64,000 nt of DNA from a virus, in the IMG/VR virus record IMGVR_UViG_3300025695_000007, positions 1 through 64,000 of that record; one strand, 5' to 3'. This document shows, piece by piece, positions 40,201 through 49,700 of this stretch. The number at the start of each line of letters is the position of its first letter. Position 1 is the stretch's first letter. Made by a program: the position numbers and the translations under genes. The notes beneath the pieces were generated by a model that ran no database searches, was not told the DNA's origin, and was given only the letters and a program-made list of their open reading frames with translations.

Positions 40201-43200
40201 TTGTGTGCGTAGTATTTCCTGTTCCTGCGTTATAGAAATATCCATACCCTAAGTCTTGGTCTTTGTAGTATTTAATCAGCTTGAGTGGATCAGTATCGTC
40301 TCCATCAATCATTATGTAATGAGAAGCAAGCTCTGCCTCATCATTCGTAAAGGTAGAGAAATCTAAAGAAGGTATAGTACTACAATCCTGAGTATACTCA
40401 GTTACAGGAATACCATCAAACGTTCTTACTAATTGAGGATTGCCTATAGGGGATAAAGAGTATGCCTTATCCTCTAAAGTAAAAGTACCTACAGAAGTTA
40501 CAAATGCAGGAGACGATAAAACTCCTCCCAAAGCCATGCCAAACACTCGAGGAACGGCTTGGCGTGCAGGATCCTCTATAGTGAAGGTTGTTTTTGTAGT
40601 ATCTGATCTTCTTCCGTTTTGGGCTACTGTACGAACTGCAAGCGTAAAAGTACCTATCGGTAAATCTAACCCTGATAAGCTAGTTTGATTTCTAGAAACT
40701 TTAAGAGTAGTAGGGAACCCAGGAATATTACCTGAAACCTCAAAATAATCTATATAATCATAAACATTACCGTTTGAGTCTAGGGGGTTGTCCCAACTTA
40801 AAATAACGTCATCTTTTAGTTGCCCAGAATTTAAATCACTAATTATTACATAAGCATTACGAGGCGCAGGAATACTTTCCGTCGAATCAGGAGGACTGAA
40901 AACAGGGTCTTGAGTAGATAATACAAAATTATCGTCTACAGCCGCATATTTTTCATTATAAAACTCTACTGCAGTAATTCCATAAATGTTCTTAGACTCT
41001 TCAGATATAGAAAGAATCTTATACATTTTTTTAGAGCCTTCTACTTCTACGCCAGAAATACTTTCTTTCAATACCCAAACACTTTCTGCGCTTGGAGTAG
41101 TAGAGAACGCACCACTAACAGTAAGAGAAGTTATTCCCGTGCCAGAAGCTGTAGAAACTGTTTGAGTCTCTACATTTGTATAAGGCTTCCAAGTTACGTC
41201 TACATAATCACCACTATCGTCGAGTATATTACTCGCCTCATTTTCTGTATCAATAGTTGCACCCTCGATTACATCTCCACGAGAGTAGGAAACGGTTCCA
41301 ATAGTAGCAGATTCTTGAGCAAGAGTAGCAACGCTATCAGTAAACAGTACACTAAGTTCATAGTCTGAGCCAGAGTTTAGCTCAATCTCACGATCCAAAG
41401 GTATTGTTGTAGTGTTACGAGTACCTGTATTACTAACTCGTCCACTATATTTTAAATTGCCTGGATAACGATCAGAGTCTTGAACATTGATAATATCCCC
41501 CGGAGCTATAAACGCTGCATTGATTGCTGTCTTGAAAGATACAAGCTCAGTTTGATTAACAGCCGTCCACAGTTTCCAACGACCATATCGAAGTGCTTGA
41601 CCTTCAGTAGTTGCGCCAAAAGCTACTGCTTCTTCAGAGATAATTCTACCAGTGTTAATAATATTGTCACGATCTTCTACTATTAGATTCTCTAGCTTAT
41701 AGTTTGCTGCAGGGTTATTCCAAGTTACAACTATTTGATTTGCACGAGTTTTACTGCCAGTAGTCTCATATCCAAATGCTCCATCAATAACATTTGATTT
41801 TGAGAAGTTATAAATAGGATCGCCAGGCTGGTCAGTAACAGTATAAACCTCACCATCCATCCAATAGATCATGCTTCGGAATACAGTGGCTAAGTCTTTT
41901 ACTATTTTATAAGCATCAGACGCCTGCGTAAAGTAAACATTTGTAGTAAATCGAGGCTCAAAACCACCTGCCCCGTCAGGAACGAGTTCATCACAGTATC
42001 GTGCAATTCGATAAAGAGCGTATTTATCAATCTCATCTTCATTCAACCAATCTCCAAGACCATAACGATTGTTTGTAAGAATATCGTAGAATACCCAAGC
42101 AGGATTGTTTGTATAAACTTTATCCGCACGGAAATTTCCATCCCAGTCTTGATAAGATGAAGTGATAGCACCCGTAGATACGTTTCGATTGTATGTAGCA
42201 GTACTGTTTACACCTTCATCTCTCGTAACATAGTTTGAAGGTACTTTTACTTTTATGCCCTTACAGTGGTAAGTTCGAGTAGGAACATTCTGAAAATCTT
42301 TTGAGTTTATTCTTACTTTTGCCATTGCAGTAAGAGGATAAGAAAGATTTTCTTTAATAATACTATTTAAAGAGGTAATTGAACCATCAGACTGAGTAGT
42401 ATAATTAGTATTTACAGTATTTGTTCCAGCATTGTAGGCTTGGTCGTTATTTGTAGTACGTGTTATCTTTACCTTAAAATCTGTAAAAGGCTGGTACTGT
42501 CGCATATCTATTATTTCTTCAAATATGCGAGGAGCGTTACTTTGAGCTAAGTGCTCAACATTTTGAGTTATATTTTGGTAAGCCCCAAAAGCACCATCTC
42601 TCTCTACTGCAACATACATATTGTATCGTACAGTTGCTGCTGTCTGCTCACCTTTTTCGTTACGATTCCATAGCTGCCCGTATGTAAAAGTTACTCGAAC
42701 TTCATCTACTTCTTCTGCTTGAGCTGTTGTAAGTCCAAAGCCAGAAGCAGACGTACCTGTGTACTCTACAGTAGGATTATCTGTTTCTCCAGTGTCTGCA
42801 TAAAGAACAGGGCTAAAAGGAGAAAAAGAGCCTCCAGGTCCTAATGCTATAGAGCCTACGCCTGTTCCTGCAGCATCTGAAAAAGCAGGCTGTATTAAGT
42901 TACCGTTTCTAAACTGTACATCAAAGCTGTTGTGTTTTGAACCACTAGATACTCGATCAATAAGAGAAACTGTCTCATAGCTTGTACCGCTCAAATCACA
43001 CTTATAACTACCAGTATTACCTGGAAAATTAGAGGCAAGAGTTAAAGTATTCGAAGATATAGAGCTTACTTGAAACTTTCCATCAACAACTACAGTATAT
43101 GTTCCGTTTGATAGAGCAGGATTAAGATCCATGCCAGGTAAAGGAATACATTTAGCCACTGTACTAGAAGTATAACTTTCTACGTATCCTTCAAATACCG

Positions 43201-44374
43201 TGCTTGAGTTTGAGTCCAATAGACGAATTATTGCTACTTGAGCAAAGTTTGTTCTATCATACTCCATTGCAGCAGTAAATATTCCAGTACTGGAAGTAAT
43301 TGTTACAGAGTTTGCAGACCCCGTTACTGAACTACGAACAACAGAAGCTGAGCTCGAGCCATAGTTTCTTACAATAATAAACTTAGTACCATTTTCAGTA
43401 TCGGCTTCTATATCTTTAGTATGCCCATTTCTATCGATAGTTACAGAAGTGCTATTAAGTGTAAAGTCAAACTCTACTGGAGTTTCTGATAATCTTACAA
43501 AACTTTGTGCAGTTACTTGGGCAGGGTCGTCATTTAGAAATACAGAAGTACCTCCATCTACGAGTCCATAGATAGGGCCTTCTGAGATGATATCAGTAAA
43601 AAGAATGTCTTGGCTATTTCTAGATGCAGTTACGCCTGTTATAGGATCTATTACTTGGCTTATATTTCCGCCGTTTCTCTCCATCTGGTCTTCGAAGTAT
43701 CCTTCTATATCACCTTTTGGAAGATTTATTATTTCTCCATTGTATGTTATGGTATTGTCACTAGACGTGATTCTCTTTGACCCATGAATCATTTCAAAAG
43801 ATACAGGATATCCAGGAACACGAAGCTCTCCATAAAGAAGAGGAATAGGCATACCTTCGACAATGTTTTGTTCTGCTCCATTAAATAAGTAGCCTTCATC
43901 TTCTTGATCTACTGCAGGGTCAGGAGCCATAAGTTGCTGAATGCCAGTTATAGCTAGGTTTGTTGCTAAAGCAAGAGCAGCATTTGCCAAAGTGGCAGGT
44001 ACCCAACTAGTAGTGACAGAGGTCATATAGGTATAAAGACTCATTCCTCCAGTTGGTATAAATAGTATTGCAGCAATCAATGCTGCTGTAAGAATCTTGG
44101 CTCCCCCAGATTTAGAACCGGCAGCAATAGGAGTAATAATTATATCGCCTTCACGAAGAGGCAGTAAACATTCTAAGGGCGAGTCAAGTTCCTGTCCGCC
44201 AACTTCAATATGAAAACCAATATCACACTCAGCAGCATCTATAAAATATTTCTTAAGTCCAGGCTTATTTGCATCTAGTAGACGCAGGGCATCCTTAACG
44301 CTATCTCCATAAAAAGAGTGCTGTGCTCCAAATTTTAAAGCGAGTTCGCCTTCAAGATAAATGCTACGTTTCAT
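37226..44374 (-). CDS. Tail-tip host-specificity protein: gpI-gpJ fusion with S74 chaperone domain
   Basis: A 2382-residue protein, twice the length of lambda J. Residues 1-210 look like lambda gpI: a ubiquitin-like start (ELALKFGAQHSFYGDSVKDA), GSKSGGAKIL, a hydrophobic Ala/Gly-rich stretch (about 95-165) and GMPIPLLYGELRVPG. The gpJ hub region follows, then an FN3-like segment (near 1245), further beta domains, four GGYGSSGVT repeats and a C-terminal S74-type intramolecular chaperone (YSDVKLKQN, GLIAQDVLKILPEAVG, GLLIEAIKELKAEVEEL). The S74 domain would trimerise the spike and then cut itself off before the Ser of SDVKLK. It lies at the distal tail end and binds the host. Confidence 0.88.
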   Translation of the reverse strand: MKRSIYLEGELALKFGAQHSFYGDSVKDALRLLDANKPGLKKYFIDAAECDIGFHIEVGGQELDSPLECLLPLREGDIIITPIAAGSKSGGAKILTAALIAAILFIPTGGMSLYTYMTSVTTSWVPATLANAALALATNLAITGIQQLMAPDPAVDQEDEGYLFNGAEQNIVEGMPIPLLYGELRVPGYPVSFEMIHGSKRITSSDNTITYNGEIINLPKGDIEGYFEDQMERNGGNISQVIDPITGVTASRNSQDILFTDIISEGPIYGLVDGGTSVFLNDDPAQVTAQSFVRLSETPVEFDFTLNSTSVTIDRNGHTKDIEADTENGTKFIIVRNYGSSSASVVRSSVTGSANSVTITSSTGIFTAAMEYDRTNFAQVAIIRLLDSNSSTVFEGYVESYTSSTVAKCIPLPGMDLNPALSNGTYTVVVDGKFQVSSISSNTLTLASNFPGNTGSYKCDLSGTSYETVSLIDRVSSGSKHNSFDVQFRNGNLIQPAFSDAAGTGVGSIALGPGGSFSPFSPVLYADTGETDNPTVEYTGTSASGFGLTTAQAEEVDEVRVTFTYGQLWNRNEKGEQTAATVRYNMYVAVERDGAFGAYQNITQNVEHLAQSNAPRIFEEIIDMRQYQPFTDFKVKITRTTNNDQAYNAGTNTVNTNYTTQSDGSITSLNSIIKENLSYPLTAMAKVRINSKDFQNVPTRTYHCKGIKVKVPSNYVTRDEGVNSTATYNRNVSTGAITSSYQDWDGNFRADKVYTNNPAWVFYDILTNNRYGLGDWLNEDEIDKYALYRIARYCDELVPDGAGGFEPRFTTNVYFTQASDAYKIVKDLATVFRSMIYWMDGEVYTVTDQPGDPIYNFSKSNVIDGAFGYETTGSKTRANQIVVTWNNPAANYKLENLIVEDRDNIINTGRIISEEAVAFGATTEGQALRYGRWKLWTAVNQTELVSFKTAINAAFIAPGDIINVQDSDRYPGNLKYSGRVSNTGTRNTTTIPLDREIELNSGSDYELSVLFTDSVATLAQESATIGTVSYSRGDVIEGATIDTENEASNILDDSGDYVDVTWKPYTNVETQTVSTASGTGITSLTVSGAFSTTPSAESVWVLKESISGVEVEGSKKMYKILSISEESKNIYGITAVEFYNEKYAAVDDNFVLSTQDPVFSPPDSTESIPAPRNAYVIISDLNSGQLKDDVILSWDNPLDSNGNVYDYIDYFEVSGNIPGFPTTLKVSRNQTSLSGLDLPIGTFTLAVRTVAQNGRRSDTTKTTFTIEDPARQAVPRVFGMALGGVLSSPAFVTSVGTFTLEDKAYSLSPIGNPQLVRTFDGIPVTEYTQDCSTIPSLDFSTFTNDEAELASHYIMIDGDDTDPLKLIKYYKDQDLGYGYFYNAGTGNTTHTSNWTSIGTVSVSADSNKVTGSGFDTSLQVGDIIKFSSTQAAKVVYIASATDVRIDKSFSTAISSVEAYRNEFRFNKNDDSVIYSVRNDSGTFKAYPINLAINPDLGKSPRNVILTVNPTFLNFDGDEVLTTNYTNLILTATAFGYKNPVFKFTGTGFDNSEISQTADTVFSAGTNFVATKTLDKVDEYSLTDLVFSVTVAEELDESNTNKQSTADITIPFVKDGAAGGAGKLVRLTSNDYSVVYDDTGANPSPSGTLTFTATASNFTDPYFKFTGDGITDETSYTDGTGDSDTFSYTIPSLSSGWAGNPLSIRVGVAEAAAPTTEIAFDTISIFYVADGVDGDDGIDGYTVVMTNAAHSFTADSSGTVSTYSESGTSIEVYKGGVELNSVTGTPAAGQFSVSVSASNITAGTTSVTGNPFTIGDHSNMTADTALITYTLNIENLVTGTQKQTFSKSSAGTNGLPGATGANGLRRAEGYLYYQSAGTPATTPSGIYTWSTGAVSGTNIGTGSTQWNTIPPEMGAGTSAQYYVRRWKALETTANSTSTGLSIDSATLGHNFAGVVTFSSGTGTGGSNELEYNGATVTQIDGGFIQTNTLTVDKIKSGVRTVETDYSFGLSTTGIAVESTNYTTAGLFTTTDTTNSTALVAISTAGTSSTSAAAFASTSGIVASFYKNSTASWADNNDMVVKIGEGTSAFLVRQNGLPTLEVATGGQIYIGGGSFYDGTTLTKTTSHFRGTARVDGIFDTYSTTNFAGGYGSSGVTISDTGSGSFNGNLIVDGSITAGSFNPTSLNVGGGYGSSGVTLSSTGSGSFDGNVIVKGTFSSGSTSTFAGGYGSSGVTISSTGSGSFNGSLTVDGSAYFGGGYNDTGITLQSDGTGLFALNLVVGGAITAGGNITAYSDVKLKQNLEVIPNALEKVSALTGYTFDRIDTGESQTGLIAQDVLKILPEAVGHTEDGTLTLAYGNLVGLLIEAIKELKAEVEELKNDSSN
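37600..37960 (-). repeat. Repeated GGYGSSGVT beta units in the tail-tip protein
   Basis: Three close copies of the unit GGYGSSGVT(I/L)S.TGSGSF(N/D)G and one diverged copy (GGYNDTGITLQSDGTG) lie just before the S74 chaperone domain, spaced roughly 105-120 bases. They would build a short trimeric beta-helical shaft. Confidence 0.65.
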
Positions 44375-45053
44375 ATCTGTATATTCCAGTTAAGTACTTT
44401 TTCCATAAAGGATATAAATTTTCTCTACAAGAAAGTCTATTTACGGCATGATGAAAGAAAATATCATTACCAGTGTAGACCCCGCAATGGTTGGGAACCG
44501 AAGCTCCCATTGTAAATATCAATAAATCATTGGGCTGTAAGTTTTCTACTTTACTAAATCCCCATTCTTGAATATGTTCGTCTGTAAAGTAGTTATGCCC
44601 GTGTTCCCACCAATCATCTAAGTAGGGTAATCTGTTCTGTAATTCTAAACCTAAGTACTCTTTGTAATAGTCCTTACACGCCTCAAGACAGTCAAACTTA
44701 CCAAACTCATACTCTCGTCCTATTAAAGGATTGACTTTTACTTTTGGTTCCAGTATATTTAATTTCATATCTGGATAGCTAAAAATATAGTAAGGTATTC
44801 CTAAAGAATTACAGTATTTTTTATCGTTCTCACTTGCTTCATTCGTCCAGTCTATATGGTTATGGACTATTGCGAAAATATCCGCCCGCCTCTTTACTGA
44901 AATATAGTCTGTAGGATCAAGTACAAAGTCTTCGTCTTCTTCTGCTAAATTTTTACAAGGAAAATATTGCTTTTTACCTTTTACTATTGCAATTATACCA
45001 CAAGCCTCTCGTGGAAATTCTCCCCTAAAGTGCTCCTGAATCTCATCAATCAT
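44364..45053 (-). CDS. Lambda gpK-like tail protein: JAMM peptidase plus NlpC/P60
   Basis: A 229-residue two-domain protein. Residues 1-95 form a JAB/JAMM metallopeptidase domain with Glu16 and the metal motif His64-Asn-His66, Ser74, Asp77, in the exact JAMM spacing. Residues 110-229 form an NlpC/P60 domain with Cys122 (FDCLEACKDYY) and His189 (NHCGVYTG). In lambda the homologue gpK acts with gpI in tail-tip assembly, and the peptidoglycan-cutting domain may aid entry. It overlaps the tip protein by 11 bases. Confidence 0.9.
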   Translation of the reverse strand: MIDEIQEHFRGEFPREACGIIAIVKGKKQYFPCKNLAEEDEDFVLDPTDYISVKRRADIFAIVHNHIDWTNEASENDKKYCNSLGIPYYIFSYPDMKLNILEPKVKVNPLIGREYEFGKFDCLEACKDYYKEYLGLELQNRLPYLDDWWEHGHNYFTDEHIQEWGFSKVENLQPNDLLIFTMGASVPNHCGVYTGNDIFFHHAVNRLSCRENLYPLWKKYLTGIYRYET

Positions 45054-46051
45054 CTAAACTTTCGGCTTCCTATAAATGCTCCAAAAGGTAATATTTTGCC
45101 AGTATTTTTCTCGGTAGAAGGATCTGAATTACTACCACTGGGAGACTGAGGTTTAAATTGGAATCTACATTTACATGAAGATAGTTTTTTACCGCACACA
45201 TCTCCCTTCGACCAATAAATAGAGTTTAATCCAGGGGCGTTGCCTGTGCTAGCAAGATTGCATTTCCATACTGTTATTTGATTTCCATCGTCATACTCTA
45301 CGTACTGTCCCGCAGAATAAGCGGTTCCAGCAGAATAAGTAGTATAAGTTTTATATTGTCCGGCTGTCCAACCTGTCATAGTAGAACCTGCAGGAACTAT
45401 GGGCTCGTCATCTTCTGTAAAATATGCCTTGTGCGTATTGACCCCGCCAGCGCCATCTGCATAAGAAACCACACTATTCTTATCCCAAATACAGCCGCCT
45501 TTTTGTGCTAAACTATAACCTTGATATTGCCAAGAACAGTACTTTCCTATAACCTTTCTATTAGGTAAAGTTATTCCTGATAGATCATAAGGAGCTGCTA
45601 GTTCATAAGTTACTGCAGTATTACTTTCTCCAGAGATTCTATCAATAATAAACTTACGAATAGGAAACTCTACGGGCGGACTAGCGTCCCCTATTTCTCC
45701 TACTAAGTATTTTTTAAGAGTAGTGCGTTTTGTAACTCTTTCGCCTACAAGATTCTCTGCTTTAATATTACCTATTGCTGCTGAGAAAGTATTTGCTACA
45801 TTTGCAACTGTTAGACTAGGTCGATTAATAGCTCCATCAGCACCTAACTCTACCCCGTCCATTACAATTGGAAACGCAACATACTCTCTTATAGTATAAG
45901 GACTAGTACGATCTCTAAACTGTACAGTACTTAAATCTTCTTCTAAGCCTGAGTGAAAGTATAGAGTTGTGCCTTCTATAGTAATCTCATAAAGCTCTAC
46001 TAGCTCACTTCCAGGTTCTTGTAGTTGTATTACTTCAATTAACTCGCTCAT
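45050..46051 (-). CDS. Lambda gpL-like minor tail protein (probable Fe-S protein)
   Basis: A 333-residue tail-tip protein; lambda gpL is 232. The core is gpL-like (YCSWQYQG; GCIWDKN; CGKKLSSCKCRF). Lambda gpL binds a 4Fe-4S cluster through four C-terminal cysteines; here Cys172, Cys187, Cys286 and Cys293 (or Cys295) are the equivalents. Between the second and third Cys lies an 80-residue insert with a pattern like a small carbohydrate-binding module (YSAGTAYSAGQYVEYDD ... YWSKGD). It overlaps both neighbours by four bases. Confidence 0.82.
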   Translation of the reverse strand: MSELIEVIQLQEPGSELVELYEITIEGTTLYFHSGLEEDLSTVQFRDRTSPYTIREYVAFPIVMDGVELGADGAINRPSLTVANVANTFSAAIGNIKAENLVGERVTKRTTLKKYLVGEIGDASPPVEFPIRKFIIDRISGESNTAVTYELAAPYDLSGITLPNRKVIGKYCSWQYQGYSLAQKGGCIWDKNSVVSYADGAGGVNTHKAYFTEDDEPIVPAGSTMTGWTAGQYKTYTTYSAGTAYSAGQYVEYDDGNQITVWKCNLASTGNAPGLNSIYWSKGDVCGKKLSSCKCRFQFKPQSPSGSNSDPSTEKNTGKILPFGAFIGSRKFR

Positions 46052-46440
46052 GCTTCATATACTCGTCTAAAAGTTGCTGATACTGAATAAAATCCATCAT
46101 GCTGGTAACTTTGACTATAGTTTTGACAAACTACTTTAATTGCTAATTCTCCACCGACAGCGTTATCATCTGGTATTGTATAAGTAAAAGAAGTAACTCC
46201 TTTTAAAGATGCAAAGTATCCAGTAATACCATCAATCTCTGCTGCAGTACGATTATTAAACGTCACACTAAAAGTTTCGTCTATAGAATTAATACCGTCA
46301 GCAAGACGTTGCTCATAGCCATCTCCAAACTTAGCCACAAGTACACGAGGGGTAGACTGTCTTCCAATACCCCTGTCGGGCAGTATTTCTAATTCTCCCC
46401 CGACAGCGTTCTCATCTGGTATTTTAAATCCTAGTGCCAT
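46048..46440 (-). CDS. Lambda gpM-like minor tail protein
   Basis: A 130-residue tail-tip protein matching the gpM family: FGDGYEQRLADGINSIDETF, FNNRTAAEIDGITGYFAS, and FRRVYEA at the C-terminus. An unusual internal repeat, IPDENAVGGELEI near residue 7 and IPDDNAVGGELAI near residue 88, is visible. In the M-L-K-I-J order of lambda this protein caps the tail tube before L. Length (lambda 109) fits. Confidence 0.85.
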   Translation of the reverse strand: MALGFKIPDENAVGGELEILPDRGIGRQSTPRVLVAKFGDGYEQRLADGINSIDETFSVTFNNRTAAEIDGITGYFASLKGVTSFTYTIPDDNAVGGELAIKVVCQNYSQSYQHDGFYSVSATFRRVYEA

Positions 46441-46458
46441 TTTGTTACTCCCTGTAGG

Positions 46459-46743
46459 TTACTTACCTATACTTTCTTTTTGATACCTTAAATCAGTTTG
46501 TATTATTAAAACTTGTTTTTGCAAATCTATTACTTGTTCTTCAAGTTTTCTAATGTCTGGAAATACATAATTGTTTTGATTGCTTCTAAGGCTTTTTGTT
46601 TCATCATAATTATTATCAATTTTTTCCATCACAGTTGCATACCCCCAAGTAGCAACCGACACTATAGCAAGAATTTGTATTAACCAGACTATGCTTATAG
46701 TGATTTCTGACTTATCATTAAGTTCAGGTGGCTTTGATGTCAT
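46459..46743 (-). CDS. Membrane-anchored coiled-coil protein, function unknown
   Basis: A 94-residue protein starting on the tape-measure stop (TAATG). One membrane helix (about residues 17-40, ISIVWLIQILAIVSVATWGY) is followed by a coiled coil (RKLEEQVIDLQKQVLIIQTD). Such proteins near tail genes may be spanin- or holin-accessory-like, or may be membrane-penetrating tail components; nothing here decides. Similar one-helix proteins with STWGYAT are known in marine phages. Confidence 0.62.
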   Translation of the reverse strand: MTSKPPELNDKSEITISIVWLIQILAIVSVATWGYATVMEKIDNNYDETKSLRSNQNNYVFPDIRKLEEQVIDLQKQVLIIQTDLRYQKESIGK

Positions 46744-49700
46744 TATGCGGCCCCGTAGGGATTTAATATACCTCCTGAGCGTTTTTGATTTTGTAGCTCT
46801 TGCTGTACTGCTCTTGCAATAACTTGTCCAAGATTTCCTGCTTGTGCAGAATCTTGTTGAGTATTTGTAGACGCATTTCCTTGATTATCAACAGATACGT
46901 TTACAGTAACATTATTTTGCTGTCCTGCACCCTGCATACTTACAGGAATTGACTTTCCGTCTGGCAAAGGAACTACAGCTTCTGTTCCATGTAACATTGC
47001 TGGGTATCCCGCGTTTGCTCCACGAGCAATACCTCCAGAAGCATATCCATTCATGTCTTTTCCGTTTGAAACTATTCCTCCATACCTTTTTGAGGGTACT
47101 CCTAAGAAGTTTCCAAAGCTGCTTCCCCCTAGTGCGCCTTCTAGTAGTCTCATCATTAACATTTTTGCTATAATATCTCCTAAGTTTTTTAGCATACTTA
47201 GAGCCATGTCTGCAAAAGCTTGTTTGGCTGATTTAGTTCCGTCTATTAAAGAAGAAAACGCAGAAGAGAGACTACTTTGAAGAGTATTACCTAATTGAAG
47301 ACCCATACTTTTAATATCGTCCATGCCATCTTCAGTAACTTTTATATTTTCAAGAGTGGCAGCTCTTCTATTGCCTAACTCTTCTAGCTCTTGTGCAATT
47401 GCTGCAATTCTTAATGAACTAATATCAGTTCCAAGCTCTAAAGTCCTGGCTTCGATTGTAGCATCTATGGTTTTTAATTCCAGTAATTTTTCTCTAAGAG
47501 CTATCTCTGACTGTGCTCTAGTAGCAAACTCTCCTGAGAGTCTAGAGGTTTGCATTCTTTCAATATTTAACTCGCGCTCCTCTGTTTTAAGGCTAGAATA
47601 TGTATTTGCTAGTGTAGTTAACTTATTCTCTAAGTCAGCTAGTCCCATTCCGGTAGCATCTTGAAACTCTTCATTTAATGCTGACGCTCCCATTCCTAGA
47701 GTGCCTACAGTATCCTCCATTGCTTTTCTTACGTCTCTGAGTTTAGCTTTTAAGTCATCTATGCCTTCTATAGAGCTAAAAGCTTCTGAAGGACTGGCCC
47801 CTACAACATCTAAAGTATTTCTAAATCCTTCAAAATTTGCAACTGCTTCTGCTCCAGACTTTTCAAGAGTTTGTACGTCTCCAATAAAAGCTGCTATTCC
47901 TAGTGGGGTAGAAAAGTCTGCATTTTGCCATTTTCGACCCAACTCTCCCATTAATCCTGGCAATTGAGATGCGTAGCCTAAAGCTTCTCGAAGCCCTGTA
48001 ATCAGAGTACTCTGTCTTTCTGGATCTGTAGTATTAAGGGCAGATATTCCAATATTCGAAAGTCCTGTAGTGCTAACAGCTCTTGCTCCTATTAAAGCAT
48101 CTTGAAAGCTTGTTGTATCTTTCAATTTTTTATAGTTTTCTATCATAGAGGCTAAAGATGAATTAAGACGATCAATATTTGTCTTTGCAGCATCAAACTT
48201 TTCATTTAAAACATCCTGGGCAAGTGCTCCTTCTTGAATGCTTTCAAGTCCTTCACCTAAATCACTCTTAGCAAACATGTCTACGAAACTTGCTGTACCT
48301 TCAGATACATCTCCTAGTACTTCAGTACCGGCTCTCATAGTAGCTATAAAATTGTCGAATTTTTCATCTACTATTGCTAATTTTTCTACATTTTCTGCAG
48401 CCGAGTTAAAATTTAAAAGCCTTAATCCAGCACCTATTTTTTCTCCTACTATTCTTATAAACCCTGTTAAGTATCCCACACTATTATCTAATAAGGTTAA
48501 TATAGCATTTTGTACAAAAGTAATTACTTTTACTATTCCTTTTCCTGGGCCTGATTGTACAAATCTATCTACAAGCCCCAATATTGAGAGTGTAATATCA
48601 TATATACTACGCTTTAGCTCCTTGAAACCTTCTATTAAGATAGTTATAGACCCAATTATTCCAAGAACTCCCAGAGCTTTATTGAGAACTTTTCCCGCAG
48701 TAGAAGCTACGTTGGACATACCTTTCATGGTAACTGCAAAGCCTTTGCCCCCTACTGCCCATACTTGCTTAATACGAAGCCAAGCCTTTTTATGCACAGA
48801 TACAAATTTCATAGACCAAGTAGAGTGACTTGCAGTCATTTTCTTTAAGGTATCTTCAAAGTTTCGAACTCTCTTTATGTTTTCTCCTGCAAAAATACCT
48901 GTTGTTATTTGTCCAGTTTTTTTGTATTGAGCTTCAGCAGCTTTAAATGCTTTTCTAAGATTGCTCTCATCCGCTTTATTTAAAGAGGTAGGATCTGAAG
49001 CTAATTTTGTTAAAATTTTTGATGAGGAGCCTCTTTGTACAAAACCTGCAGCTTGTTTTTGCCCTTTTAAACTAGCCTTTGCTTTTGATTGTTCTAAAGC
49101 TGATATCGCTTGTTTTTGAGAATCAGTTAGAGATTTTATACTTGCAGAAGCCTTCTCAGACATTCTAGTAAAACGATCTCCTAAACTATCTATTGCTTCC
49201 CCCATTTCTTCTGTCGGGATAGCTGCTTTAAATATAGAGAGTCCTAACATTCCGAAAACTGCTATGGCTGCTACTGCTGATCTATTTATAATATTTGCGA
49301 AACCTTCAAAAATAGGTAAAACAAACTGAGTTGCTTTTTTAACTATCTCATCAAAAGTAACGCTTAATTGCTCGAAGGGATTTTTAAAATCTGCGGAGTC
49401 TAGTGAACCAAACATATTGTTTATCTGTCTATTTACTTCAGCTAATACAGCCTGGCCTCTTTCATACTCTGTTAAAGATTTTGCTGCTTTATTATTAGCG
49501 GCTGCAAATCTTTTTGTAGCTGTCTCTAGTCGAAGAGTGATTCCTAGTTCGTCTAGTAATTCTGGTTCTGCTTTTGATACACCTCTTAAAAGTCTATTGA
49601 AAGTATCTTCGTAACTTCTCCCTAGTGCTGCTGAAATTTTAACGGCATCATCAGTTAATTTTGTAAGCTGGCCTGTTGTAAAGCCTTTAGCTGCACCTAT

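Noticed and set aside
48238-48828. 196-residue plus-strand frame inside the tape measure
   Set aside because: Antisense to a clear tape measure gene; Ser/Pro/Thr-rich low-complexity composition typical of shadow frames.
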